Shown here piece by piece: positions 8,797 to 18,044 of a stretch of 64,000 nucleotides of DNA. Each line of letters opens with the position of its first letter. The first letter of the stretch is position 1. Location: positions 1,178,001 to 1,242,000 of the forward strand of contig CP060221.1 of NCBI GenBank assembly GCA_023898405.1, in the 5' to 3' direction. Under the pieces are notes generated by a model that ran no database searches, was not told the origin of the DNA, and was given only the letters and a program-made list of their open reading frames with translations. This DNA is from Myxococcales bacterium. Its GTDB lineage: Bacteria; Myxococcota; UBA727; JABDBI01. The translations under genes and the position numbers were made by a program.

Positions 8797-10042
8797 TCTG
8801 CCCGTTTCCTATACCAACCCATTTATAGGTGGTGAGTTCATTGAGTCCCATGGGCCCACGTGCGTGGAGTTTATCAGTGCTGATACCAATTTCCGCCCCA
8901 AGGCCAAAACAGGCGCCATCAGTAAATCGTGTCGACGCATTGACATAGATCGCTGCAGAATCAACCTCTTTGGTAAAGCGCAGTTGATGTGATTTATTTT
9001 CGCTGACGATTGAATCTGAATGATGAGATCCATAGCAATTGATGTGAGAAATGGCTTCTTCAACATCATTGACAATTTTTATAGCAACAATCAAATCAAG
9101 GTATTCAGTAGCCCAATCTTCCTCTTGCGCTTTTTTTGCCGGAATTATTTCAAGAACTTTTTCATCTCCACGAATTTCTACCTGGGCCTCATTAAAATTT
9201 TCATAAAGTTTGGGCAAAAATTGTTGAGCGATTTTTTGATGAACCAAAATAGTTTCAACCGCATTGCATACGCCTGGTCTTTGCACTTTGGCATTGTGAC
9301 AAATATCCAAAGCCTTTTTTATATCAGCAGATTCATCGATAAAAATATTACACACGCCTTTGTAATGTTTGATAACTGGCACCGTGGCACAATCGCTCAC
9401 TGCTTGAATCAGCCCTTCTCCTCCTCGAGGAATTATAACGTCAATGTAATCATTAAATCTGCAAAGATGATTGACCGCTAAGCGATCATTAATAGGTATC
9501 ATCTGTACAGCAAACAAAGGAAAATTAATTTTATTGAGACCAGCATCAATCGCCTTTATCAAGGCTTGATTAGAATGCCAGGCTTCTTTACCGCCACGTA
9601 AAATAACCGCATTGCCACTCTTAAGACAAAGTGCTGCAACATCAACAACAACATTTGGGCGTGATTCAAAAATAACTCCAATCACTCCCAAAGGAACACG
9701 AATCTTTTTAAGCTCAAGACCATTGTCTAATTTTTTGCTGGTAATTAATTTTCCTATTGGATCGCTCAGCTCGGCAACAGTACGAACACCTTCAATCATA
9801 CTATCGATGCGCTTATCATCAAGCCGCAAACGATCGATCAAAGATGAAGCGCATTGCCCTTCAACAGCAGTTTGCATATCAAGCGCATTTTGTACCTTGA
9901 TAAAATCGCGATGTTCATCGAGCGCTTGAGCTATAGCAAGAAGTGCCTGATTTTTTTCATCCGAAGAAACTGAAGCTAATTTGTACGATGCCTGCTTTGC
10001 TTGCTGGGCAATAACCATAACAATATTTTGTATTTGATCCAT
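8786..10042 (-). CDS. proA: gamma-glutamyl phosphate reductase
   Basis: Second step of proline synthesis: NADPH-dependent reduction of glutamyl-5-phosphate to the semialdehyde. The 418-residue aldehyde-dehydrogenase-like protein shows GVIFESRPNVVVDVAALCLK (about 127-146) and the catalytic cysteine in RPGVCNAVET. The C-terminal segment FGLGAEIGISTDKLHARGPMG is typical of ProA. It starts one base after the proB stop, forming a tight proBA operon. Pyrroline-5-carboxylate reductase (proC) is not in this window. Confidence 0.97.
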   Translation of the reverse strand: MDQIQNIVMVIAQQAKQASYKLASVSSDEKNQALLAIAQALDEHRDFIKVQNALDMQTAVEGQCASSLIDRLRLDDKRIDSMIEGVRTVAELSDPIGKLITSKKLDNGLELKKIRVPLGVIGVIFESRPNVVVDVAALCLKSGNAVILRGGKEAWHSNQALIKAIDAGLNKINFPLFAVQMIPINDRLAVNHLCRFNDYIDVIIPRGGEGLIQAVSDCATVPVIKHYKGVCNIFIDESADIKKALDICHNAKVQRPGVCNAVETILVHQKIAQQFLPKLYENFNEAQVEIRGDEKVLEIIPAKKAQEEDWATEYLDLIVAIKIVNDVEEAISHINCYGSHHSDSIVSENKSHQLRFTKEVDSAAIYVNASTRFTDGACFGLGAEIGISTDKLHARGPMGLNELTTYKWVGIGNGQIRK

Positions 10043-10043
10043 C

Positions 10044-11180
10044 TTAAAACCCTTCTTTAAGCAAAACTAAATTATCCCTATGAACTACTTCTTTGCTCAA
10101 TTTTTTTGAATTTTCTTTTTGATAGCATTTAATATCTTGGCTAGTCATTTGACTGATGCCCTTGGCAAAAACTGCACCCATGCCATCTCTTATGGCAACA
10201 ACATCTCCTTCAGCAAATTCTCCCTCTACGTGTCTCACTCCTACAGAAAGTAAACTTTTGCCATTTTTTATAAGAGCAATTTTTGCACCATCATCTACAT
10301 TGAGAAAGCCACAAGGACGATTATAAAAAGCAATCCACCGCTTTCGCCCTGGCATTTTGCAGGCTCTATCATGATAGGGATCGCCAACAATAGTGCCAAC
10401 ATTTTCGCCATTAAAAATTTTAAGCAAAACTTCCTTTTCTTTTCCTGGAGCAATAATGGCAAGACCGCCAACATGAATTAAATTATGAGCGGCAATAAGC
10501 TTGCTCTTCATTCCTCCAGAGGATAAGCCAACCTTATGCTCCTGAATGTGGCTTAAAATTTCTTGGTTGAGTTCAACTATGTGAGATAGTTTTTCTTGTT
10601 CACCATTTTGTTTTTGAATCATAAATCCCAAAGATGTAGTCAATAATATAAGTGCTTTTACCTCTAAAAGCATCGCCACCAATGACGCCAAAACATCATT
10701 GTCTCCAAATTTTATTTCATCAACAGAAACAGCATCATTTTCGTTAATAATTGGAATCACATTGCGTTTAAGCAGTTCATTAAGGGTGTTTTTTATATTT
10801 AAATGTCGCGCACGATTTTTAAGATCTTCATGGGTGAGCAACACCTGAGCCACCATGATGTTATGACTTCCAAAAAGATCCTCATAAGCTCTCATCAGAC
10901 GTACTTGACCAATAGCTGCTGCTGCTTGAAGCGTAGGCAGATCACTCGGACGTTTTGGCAAAGAGAGTGCTTCCATACCAGCTCCGATAGCACCAGAGGA
11001 AACGAAAATTATTTTCTTTCCTTGTTTATGAAGCTGAGAGAGCTGATCGACAATGTGAGCGATAACAAAATAATTGGGATTACCATTATCTTCAAGCAGA
11101 ACACGTGAACCTATTTTTATGACTATTTTTTCAGCGTTGATCAAATTTGTTCTATGCATTGATTTTTTTCCGACTCTCAA
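10044..11180 (-). CDS. proB: glutamate 5-kinase
   Basis: Phosphorylates glutamate to glutamyl-5-phosphate, the committed and proline-inhibited step. The amino-acid kinase domain includes VIKIGSRVLLED near the N-terminus and SSGAIGAG. A C-terminal PUA domain (about 285-360) makes the full-length bacterial type at 378 residues. The first residues (MRVGKKS) precede a second Met at residue 8 that could be the true start. It lies immediately upstream of proA, transcribed leftward. Confidence 0.95.
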   Translation of the reverse strand: MRVGKKSMHRTNLINAEKIVIKIGSRVLLEDNGNPNYFVIAHIVDQLSQLHKQGKKIIFVSSGAIGAGMEALSLPKRPSDLPTLQAAAAIGQVRLMRAYEDLFGSHNIMVAQVLLTHEDLKNRARHLNIKNTLNELLKRNVIPIINENDAVSVDEIKFGDNDVLASLVAMLLEVKALILLTTSLGFMIQKQNGEQEKLSHIVELNQEILSHIQEHKVGLSSGGMKSKLIAAHNLIHVGGLAIIAPGKEKEVLLKIFNGENVGTIVGDPYHDRACKMPGRKRWIAFYNRPCGFLNVDDGAKIALIKNGKSLLSVGVRHVEGEFAEGDVVAIRDGMGAVFAKGISQMTSQDIKCYQKENSKKLSKEVVHRDNLVLLKEGF

Positions 11181-11235
11181 GTTTTATACTTGAGATTTTT
11201 GTTTTTTTGATAATTCCAACAAGGAGATACGCTGC

Positions 11236-11292
11236 ATGATTTTTTTCTCACTAGGTCCTCAAGCTACTGTTGAATCGTTCAAAAAATATTAA
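11236..11292 (+). CDS. possible 18-codon peptide with strong RBS
   Basis: AAGGAGAT lies 7 bases upstream of an ATG that opens an 18-codon frame (MIFFSLGPQATVESFKKY). It sits in the 308-base gap between divergent proB and the TolC-like gene. The ribosome-binding site is better than that of many real genes here. It could be a leader peptide for the efflux operon or a scrap of a lost gene. The rest of this gap is very AT-rich and shows nothing else I can name. Confidence 0.3.
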   Translation: MIFFSLGPQATVESFKKY

Positions 11293-11488
11293 AAAACACC
11301 CCAACCTCAGAATTCTATTTTTTACAGCATAAAAAATAAATTATTTCAACATTAAATTATTAACTTTTTTCAGTTAAAAAATATTTATAAATAAAAATTA
11401 TTTGGAAATGTATTACCAACACCTGTTGTTCATTCTACTCGAAACAATCAATAGAACTGAAAGTAAGCTTTTTAGCGTTGGTGCTTTA

Positions 11489-12799
11489 ATGAAAATTTTT
11501 ATCCTCAATACAGTCACTCTATTGATAGTGCTTGGTATATCACCATCACTCATGAGCGAAGAGCTCAATCTCAATCGTGCTATAGATCTTGCCTTGGCCT
11601 ATGCACCAGAAATTAAAATTGCTTCAAGCGAGCTTAGGGCCCAAGAAAGTAAGCAAATTTCCTCTTGGCTCGATCTTGGTCCTCGCCTTTCTGCTACTTT
11701 TAACGGAGCTTGGCATGACGGCAAACAATCATTCAAGCTTGGAGAAAGAGAGCTCCTCATCAAAGATGATCGCACAGCACTAGGTACCATCAAACTCACC
11801 CAACCTCTATCAGGACTTTTTGCACTCACACAAAATGCTCGAATAGAAAGCAAACAAAAAAGTGTCAAAGAACTCAATCTACAATTACTGCAATCACAAA
11901 CGGCATTTAAAATTGCTCAACTTTATCTCAATGTTCAACAAGCACATAAGATGTGGGAGGTGAGTAAATCAAGCCTTGAAGGGCGTCTTGCCCAAAAGAA
12001 AGATGGCGAACTGTTACTTCAGGCAGGTCGTATTCACTATGGAGATTTTTTAAAATTAGATCTTGCAGTTTCTCAAGCTCGCTCTTCAGAAGCACAGGCC
12101 ACAGCCGAAAAGAACAGTGCTTTTTATAGTCTTATCGAACTCATCGGCCATCAAGATCCCCAATCAATTGAGCTGAGCTCATTTGAAATTCCACCCGACA
12201 TCAGTGAAAGTGAATTGCCCAGTTTGTCTGAGTGCTTATCCATAGCTTTTCCTAACCGCATCGAAAAAATGCAATCACTCAAAGGAAGAGAGATCGCTTC
12301 TATCGCGCGTACAGCAGCATTTGCTAAATTTTTTCCTGAAATAAATTTTTTTGCTCAAATAGATAAAAATTTTGGCACACCCAGCATGGGAGCAAAAGAA
12401 TCAAGCAAAATGCTTGGCCTTAATCTCAGCTGGAATTTTTGGAATAACGGTTCTGATTTATTTTCTGCTCGCCAAGCACAGGAACAATTTTTTAAAAGCA
12501 ACTATCAAGAACAATTGGTAGATCAAAAAATTAAACTCGAGCTTATCAATGTGCTTTCTTCGCTTAAATCTTCGAGGCAAAGTTATAGATTTGCGCAAAA
12601 ATCAATCGAGCAGGCCGACGAAAGTTATCGTATAGAAAATCTTAAATTCAAAACCGGAAAAAGTTCCGCTACAGAATTAATTTTAGCTGAAGCAGCAAAA
12701 ACCAACGCTCATGCTCAAATCGTTGTGGCCTATACGGAACTTAAATTAAGGGAATTCAAATTACAGCAAGCTTTGGGAAAAAACAGGCCTGAGCTTTAA
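11489..12799 (+). CDS. TolC-like outer-membrane efflux protein
   Basis: Outer-membrane channel of a tripartite efflux pump. I chose the ATG at 11489 because it begins a normal Sec signal (MKIFILNTVTLLIVLGIS, cleavage near SLMSEE); the frame is open about 29 codons further upstream. The mature protein (about 415 residues) opens with LNLNRAIDLALAYAPEIKIA, the start of the OEP repeat, and the second repeat follows around LSECLSIAFPNRIEKMQSLK. Long amphipathic helices and Ala/Gln-rich coiled-coil stretches fit the TolC fold. It is first in an operon with the adaptor 9 bases downstream and the RND pump after that. Confidence 0.88.
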   Translation: MKIFILNTVTLLIVLGISPSLMSEELNLNRAIDLALAYAPEIKIASSELRAQESKQISSWLDLGPRLSATFNGAWHDGKQSFKLGERELLIKDDRTALGTIKLTQPLSGLFALTQNARIESKQKSVKELNLQLLQSQTAFKIAQLYLNVQQAHKMWEVSKSSLEGRLAQKKDGELLLQAGRIHYGDFLKLDLAVSQARSSEAQATAEKNSAFYSLIELIGHQDPQSIELSSFEIPPDISESELPSLSECLSIAFPNRIEKMQSLKGREIASIARTAAFAKFFPEINFFAQIDKNFGTPSMGAKESSKMLGLNLSWNFWNNGSDLFSARQAQEQFFKSNYQEQLVDQKIKLELINVLSSLKSSRQSYRFAQKSIEQADESYRIENLKFKTGKSSATELILAEAAKTNAHAQIVVAYTELKLREFKLQQALGKNRPEL

Positions 12800-12808
12800 A
12801 GGATTGCT

Positions 12809-13669
12809 ATGTCATCTTTGTTAAACATTATTATTTTCATAACATTTTTTTCATCATGGATTGTTGTTGGCAAAGACAAATACAGCCTTCCTCAAACAGT
12901 GCCCTTTGACACCACGAATACAAATGCCAACGCCACCCAAAAAATCAGCGCCACCAACCACAACAATAGCTTCATCGTCCGTATATCCGGCCAAATTTCT
13001 GCCACAAGCAAATCATCTTTGGCCTTTCGAGTCCCTGGATTCATCGAAAACATCAATAAAAAAGCCGGAGACAAAATAAAAAAAGGCGATGTCATCGCAG
13101 TTTTGGATCCGGTTGATTACGAGCTGCAAGTTCAACTTATGAAGCTCAACAAAGAGCAAGCATTGTTGGCCCAAAAAACAGCTAAAAATGAGTTTGACCG
13201 TGAAACTCAACTAAAAATGGGTAATGCGTCCACAGCTTCGCAATACGATTTGATGGAAACAAAATACAAACAAGCTCACGTAGCGCTTAAATTGGCAGAA
13301 ATAAATCTTAAAACAGCTGAGAGAAAACTAGAGTTCACCAAACTGCGTGCACCATATGATTGCGTTCTTGCTCAACAGTACAAAGACAAAGCCGAACAAG
13401 TTGGAATGGATGCAAAAATTTTTGATATCTACGAAGCCAACTCAGTTGAAATCAATCTCAATGCGCCAGAAATTTTGGTGGGAAAAATAAATGTAGGCAG
13501 CAAATTGTCTGTTTTTATTCCTTCGATCAACTACAACCAAGAAGCAACGGTGAGCAAAGTTGTTCCAGCCGTATCGGAAGTCACTCGAACATTTAAGGTA
13601 ACAGCCATTCTCAAGCAAGATGATCCAAGAGTTGTACCAGGCTTATTCGCTGAAGCTCAGCTTAAATAA
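12809..13669 (+). CDS. RND efflux periplasmic adaptor (MFP)
   Basis: Periplasmic adaptor that links the RND pump to the outer-membrane channel. After an N-terminal signal/anchor it shows the lipoyl-like half ISGQISATSKSSLAFRVPGF and AGDKIKKGDVIAVLDPVDYE, a helical hairpin (about 110-170) and the returning half AELRAPYD-like (LRAPYDCVLAQQY). The beta-barrel domain follows. At 286 residues it lacks the long membrane-proximal tail seen in many adaptors (usually 350-400), so it is a short version. No lipobox Cys is seen. It sits between the TolC-like and RND genes. Confidence 0.88.
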   Translation: MSSLLNIIIFITFFSSWIVVGKDKYSLPQTVPFDTTNTNANATQKISATNHNNSFIVRISGQISATSKSSLAFRVPGFIENINKKAGDKIKKGDVIAVLDPVDYELQVQLMKLNKEQALLAQKTAKNEFDRETQLKMGNASTASQYDLMETKYKQAHVALKLAEINLKTAERKLEFTKLRAPYDCVLAQQYKDKAEQVGMDAKIFDIYEANSVEINLNAPEILVGKINVGSKLSVFIPSINYNQEATVSKVVPAVSEVTRTFKVTAILKQDDPRVVPGLFAEAQLK

Positions 13670-13704
13670 ATTAAAAAATATTATAGACCAAGGATATACA
13701 GGCC

Positions 13705-16700
13705 ATGAAATTAGCAAAACTTTCTATAAAAAGACCGGTATTTGCCACCATGATCAACGTGGTGTTGATGGTTTTTGGTTTGTTTTCTCTTCCTAGACTT
13801 TCGGTGGATCTTTATCCTGAAGTTGATTTTCCTGTGGTTACTGTATCTGTCATCTACCCTGGTGCCGATCCTGAATCCATTGAACAAAAAATCCTTGATC
13901 CTCTAGAAAAAGCGCTCAATGGAATAGGAGGACTTAAAACACTTTCATCAAGCGCTTATCCCAATGTCGGAAGATTTGTTTTGCGATTTAATTTAGAAAA
14001 AAATTCTGACGATGCCGCACAAGAGGTAAGAGACAAAGTTTTTGCTGCCATCAATACTCTTCCTCAAGAAGCCGAAACTCCAATAGTACAAAAATTTGAT
14101 ATCGGTGCCCAACCCATCATCAACTTATCTCTCAATGGTTCTCTCGATATTGCCGAACTCTCACGAATAGCAAAAGATGTTGTTCAGCCTCGGCTTGAGA
14201 GAATTGATGGAGTAGCCAATACTAACCCTGCAGGAATTAGAGAAAGAGAGATTCATGTTTTGCTCGATAGACAGCGTCTTTCCTCTTTTGGTTTGAGCCC
14301 AAGCATTGTACTCAATGCACTTAAATCACAAAACTTAGATTTCCCCAGCGGAAAAATTGAAAACGATGCAAGTTTTCAAGCAATTCGCGTCAAAGGAAAA
14401 TTAAAAAGCGCTGATGAAATAGCTCTTTTACCTATACCCAATGCAAAAAATATCAATCTTCGCATTCGCGATGTAGCTCAAGTGAAAGACACTATCGCAG
14501 ATGAAAAAGATGCAGCATTCATCGATAAAGAATCGAGCATATTGTTTTCCCTGCAAAAACAATCGGGCGCCAATACCACCGAAGTTGCCGAAGAAGTAAA
14601 ACAAGCACTCAGCACTATCAACTCTTCACTCCCTGATGGAGTGAGTCTCAAAGTGATTACAGATAATTCACTCTTCATCAAAGGCTCAATCGATGCCGTA
14701 AAATTTGATCTGTTTTTAGGGGCATTGCTCGCAATTTTTATTGTGCTGATTTTCTTAAAAGATTGGCGTATCACTCTCATAAGTGCAACTGCACTACCTA
14801 CTGCTGTCATTGCTAGTTTCGCTTTTTTAGAATTTATGGGTTTTAGCCTCAACATGATGACAACCCTAGCTCTCAGCCTTTCTATCGGAATTCTTATCGA
14901 TGATGCCATTATCGTTGTTGAAAATATTCACCGACACCTGATGATGGGCAAAAAACCTCATATTGCTGCTCGCGATGCAAGCCAAGAGATTGGCATGGCG
15001 GTTGTTGCGACCACACTTTCATTGTGCGCTGTATTTGTTCCTGTTGCATTTATGCGCGGTATTATTGGGCGATTCTTTTTTCAGTTTGGACTGACGGTTG
15101 CCTTTGCAGTTTTGACTTCTTTATTTGTGGCTTTTTCTCTCACTCCTATGCTCTCGAGCCGCTTCCTAAAAAATGAACATGAAACAAAAAGCTTTAATCT
15201 TGCCGATTTTATAGCTCAAAAAATTCACTTTGATTTTTCTAAGCTGGAAAAATACTACGAAAAATTATTAAGCTGGTGCCTCGATCACAATGCCATCACT
15301 TTATTCAGCGGCTTGGCAATTTTTATAGTCAGTATTTTTATGTTGAAATTTGTTCCCGTGTCATTTTTTCCTAGCGAAGACACATCTGAATTTATGGTTG
15401 ACTACGAACTTGCCGAAGGGAGCAACATTGCTTTTACCAAACAAAAAAGTTTGATTTTAGCCGAGGCCATCAAAAGTTACCCTGGGGTCGAAACGGTAAT
15501 CACTAAAGTGGGAACATCTTTAGACCAAAAACCCAACAAGGCTAGTCTCTTGATCAAATTGGTAGATAAAAAAGACCGCACATTCAGTCAAAAACAAATG
15601 ATGGATCGATTGCGCACAGATCTGGTCAGCAATTTTCAAAACTCGAGCGAAGAAATTTCTTTTAGCGATGCCGGTGGCAGCAAAAAATCCCATCCTATCC
15701 AATTTATTTTTCGTTCTGATGATTGGACTAAGCTTGAAGAATTTTCTGATCAAGTTGCAGAGTACACAAAAAATAATGTGAGCGGTGTGGTTGATGTTCA
15801 AACCACCAAAGCAAAGCCGCAAAGTGAATATAAAATTGTAGTGGATACTCTTAAAGCTGCCGATTTGGGAGTAACACCGCGTGAAATCGCCACAACGATG
15901 CACACATTATTCGAGGGTGAAAAAGCCGGCAACATTCAAATCGGTGGTAAAGAGATCGATATAAAATTGCGCATCGCCGATGAAAATCGCGTCTCACTGC
16001 AAGACATTGCAGGTATTTCCATCGCCAACACGAAAGGCGGTTATGTATCGCTCGCGTCTTTGGCAAATATCCTACCCTCTCTCTCTCCATCCACCATCGA
16101 GCGCCTCGATGGACAGCGGCAGATCACGCTCAATGCCAATTTTTCAGGAAAAAATTTAAACGCTGCAGTCAACTCCATACAAAAATATATCGATGACACT
16201 ATTCCTTCGGAAATTTCTACCTCGCTTTCTGGTCAGGCTGAAAGCATGAAAGATTCTATTCAAGCAATGATAGAAGCTTTGATCTTGGCTGTGATCTTGG
16301 TCTTTATCGTTTTGTGCGTTCAATACGAAAGCTACATGTCCCCCATGGTTATAATGGCTGCTTTGCCACTTTCTCTAAGCGGTGCCTTTGGAGCATTGCT
16401 TTTGACTGGGCAGATTATGTCGGTCTACACCATGATCGGTATTATCTTGCTCATGGGCCTCGTTACCAAAAATGGAATTTTATTGATCGAAATTGTTTTG
16501 CAAAAAATTCACGAAGGTGTTGCGACCAAAAAAGCTCTACTCGAAGCAGGACCACTAAGGCTCAGACCAATTCTTATGACTACTTTTGCTGCAGGCGGCG
16601 GTATGTTGCCGGTTGCCATTGGACATGGAGTTGGTGGCGAAGCTCGATCTCCCATGGGTGTAGCCGTCATAGGCGGCCTACTTGCATCTACCCTCTTAAC

Positions 16701-16776
16701 TTTGGTGATAGTACCGTGCCTATTTAGTGTTGTAGAAAAACTTAAGCTCAGATTTTTTTCTAGAAAAAATAGTTAA
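13705..16776 (+). CDS. RND multidrug efflux permease (HAE1-type)
   Basis: Proton-driven inner-membrane pump of 1023 residues in the AcrB/HAE1 family. The N-terminal signature MKLAKLSIKRPVFATM leads into TM1. Two large periplasmic loops alternate with two sets of TM helices. TM4 carries the proton-relay Asp pair in SIGILIDDAIIVVENI, and the late segment LLMGLVTKNGILLIEI is also conserved. The operon order outer-membrane protein, adaptor, pump is complete. The substrate (drug, metabolite or lipid) is not readable; heavy-metal-type motifs are not evident. Confidence 0.95.
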   Translation: MKLAKLSIKRPVFATMINVVLMVFGLFSLPRLSVDLYPEVDFPVVTVSVIYPGADPESIEQKILDPLEKALNGIGGLKTLSSSAYPNVGRFVLRFNLEKNSDDAAQEVRDKVFAAINTLPQEAETPIVQKFDIGAQPIINLSLNGSLDIAELSRIAKDVVQPRLERIDGVANTNPAGIREREIHVLLDRQRLSSFGLSPSIVLNALKSQNLDFPSGKIENDASFQAIRVKGKLKSADEIALLPIPNAKNINLRIRDVAQVKDTIADEKDAAFIDKESSILFSLQKQSGANTTEVAEEVKQALSTINSSLPDGVSLKVITDNSLFIKGSIDAVKFDLFLGALLAIFIVLIFLKDWRITLISATALPTAVIASFAFLEFMGFSLNMMTTLALSLSIGILIDDAIIVVENIHRHLMMGKKPHIAARDASQEIGMAVVATTLSLCAVFVPVAFMRGIIGRFFFQFGLTVAFAVLTSLFVAFSLTPMLSSRFLKNEHETKSFNLADFIAQKIHFDFSKLEKYYEKLLSWCLDHNAITLFSGLAIFIVSIFMLKFVPVSFFPSEDTSEFMVDYELAEGSNIAFTKQKSLILAEAIKSYPGVETVITKVGTSLDQKPNKASLLIKLVDKKDRTFSQKQMMDRLRTDLVSNFQNSSEEISFSDAGGSKKSHPIQFIFRSDDWTKLEEFSDQVAEYTKNNVSGVVDVQTTKAKPQSEYKIVVDTLKAADLGVTPREIATTMHTLFEGEKAGNIQIGGKEIDIKLRIADENRVSLQDIAGISIANTKGGYVSLASLANILPSLSPSTIERLDGQRQITLNANFSGKNLNAAVNSIQKYIDDTIPSEISTSLSGQAESMKDSIQAMIEALILAVILVFIVLCVQYESYMSPMVIMAALPLSLSGAFGALLLTGQIMSVYTMIGIILLMGLVTKNGILLIEIVLQKIHEGVATKKALLEAGPLRLRPILMTTFAAGGGMLPVAIGHGVGGEARSPMGVAVIGGLLASTLLTLVIVPCLFSVVEKLKLRFFSRKNS

Positions 16777-16826
16777 GAGATTGTTTTGAAAATAGTTTTT
16801 CACTAGCATTTTTGTCCACTATCATG

Positions 16827-16870
16827 TGTCATCCCCGCATTACTTGTCATCCCCGCGCAGGCGGGGATCC
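16827..16870. repeat. GC-rich palindromic repeat (TCATCCCCGC unit)
   Basis: TGTCATCCCCGC occurs twice (16827-16838 and 16845-16856). The second copy continues as a perfect hairpin, CCCCGC-GCAG-GCGGGG followed by ATCC. This strongly GC-rich element stands out in AT-rich sequence between two convergent genes. It resembles the short dispersed palindromes of the GTCATCCCCGC type known from many bacterial genomes. It may act as an mRNA-end structure for the RND operon. No second locus occurs in this window. Confidence 0.6.
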
Positions 16871-16923
16871 AAATAGAGTGCTAAACTTTAGTCTCTTAAT
16901 TCCATTAGCTAGCGTTCAAAACT

Positions 16924-17700
16924 CTAGTGTTTTCGTGCCACAGTTAAAATACGTTCGCTTTTGCTTGCATTAAAGCGAGAGCCATCCACACCACACTGAT
17001 GCATAATTTTAAACCCTGATTCATCAAGCATATTTTTAAGCTCTTGTGCACTGTAAACTTGCAAAGTTTGGGATGCTTTCGAAAGCTGCGGTTTCTCATT
17101 TAATTTTTGTTCAATGTAGATATCAAATGAAGCAAGCACGCCTTCACTATTGATACTGCTGTATTGAATCTCGCGGTATGTGACATGACCTACAGTTTTT
17201 TTCCAGTCGATAGTCAGCTTGGTTATATTGTCGTCTTCAAGCAGGTAATCGAGATTGAAAATATCAAAGATATAAAGCCCGCCTTCTTTAAGATTTTTGC
17301 CAATGTTTTTTATAGCCTTAGAAAAATCTTTCTTTGTCAAATGCCCGATAGCATTAAATATTGTGATAACCGCATCAAATGTGCCAACTTTACTTGTGCG
17401 CATATCTCCTTCGATAAATTTTATTTTTGACTTTTTATTTTTCACCTTGTCTTTAGCAATGTTGAGCATTTTTGCGTTGATATCACAGCCGGTCACATCA
17501 TAACCATGCTCAGCCAAAAAAAATACCTGCAGCCCGGTGCCGCAGCTTAGATCAAGGACTGATTTAATTTTATTTTTTTTAAGAATGCTCTCAATAGTTT
17601 TATTTATGACTATAGAATTATTTTCATTGAATGCATCATAGCTTTCTGATTCTTTGTCATAATGCGATGCTTTAGCGCTTTTATGCTTAATAGATTTCAT
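16924..17700 (-). CDS. class I SAM-dependent methyltransferase
   Basis: A 258-residue soluble methyltransferase with SAM-binding motif I VLDLSCGTGLQ (about 50-60), the acidic end of beta-2 in VTGCDINAKML, and motif IV-like FDAVITIFNAIGHL. The beta-strand tail includes the GGLYIFDIFN block. The family is broad (Methyltransf_25/11), and neither substrate nor partner can be read. Its start codon lies inside the last codons of a 58-aa kinase-like remnant upstream, so the pair may once have been an operon. Confidence 0.85.
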   Translation of the reverse strand: MKSIKHKSAKASHYDKESESYDAFNENNSIVINKTIESILKKNKIKSVLDLSCGTGLQVFFLAEHGYDVTGCDINAKMLNIAKDKVKNKKSKIKFIEGDMRTSKVGTFDAVITIFNAIGHLTKKDFSKAIKNIGKNLKEGGLYIFDIFNLDYLLEDDNITKLTIDWKKTVGHVTYREIQYSSINSEGVLASFDIYIEQKLNEKPQLSKASQTLQVYSAQELKNMLDESGFKIMHQCGVDGSRFNASKSERILTVARKH

Positions 17701-17863
17701 TGCGTTTCCTTATAATTTCAACAATATCTAAATGTTCAGCTACGAGCTCACCTACTTCCTCTAAATTTTTAATTCTTTTGGGCAAACTATTGAGCCACTC
17801 ACGACCTGACTTTCCAAAAATATCTTCAATATTTTTGATAAAGTTTTGTGAAAATTTAAACAC
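17687..17863 (-). pseudogene. N-terminal remnant of an APH(6)/hydroxyurea-kinase-like gene
   Basis: A 58-codon frame starting at GTG 17863 with GGAG 8 bases upstream. It reads FIKNIEDIFGKSGREWLNSL followed by PKRIKNLEE, matching from memory the N-terminal pattern of the streptomycin 6-kinase / hydroxyurea phosphotransferase family (I..iyG..G..WL..LP..i..l). That family runs to about 270-300 residues, so ATP- and substrate-binding regions are missing. The stop lies inside the start of the methyltransferase gene. It is probably what is left of a deleted kinase gene, though a retained short protein cannot be excluded. Confidence 0.5.
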
Positions 17864-18044
17864 CGATAGGCTCCTTTAAAAAAATCTATATGAACACTAA
17901 CAAAGTAATTTTAAGATCATTTTTTACTCAAAATATTTTCAACAGAAAAAAACCCTGTTGCACATATTTTTTACGGCACGTAAAAATTTAAATTTTTGTA
18001 ATTTATTACATGACCTACCAACTTGCTCTTAAAGGATTTTTTCA

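Noticed and set aside
9020..9481. 153-codon frame opposite proA
   Set aside because: No ribosome-binding site, and it lies entirely on the antisense of a well-conserved gene.
11281..11299. 19-mer AAAAAATATTAAAAAACAC also at 51491-51509
   Set aside because: Low-complexity AT sequence; sharing is expected by chance in this composition.
16314..16727. 137-codon frame inside the RND permease
   Set aside because: Out-of-frame shadow rich in Arg, Ser and Cys; the RND frame is intact.
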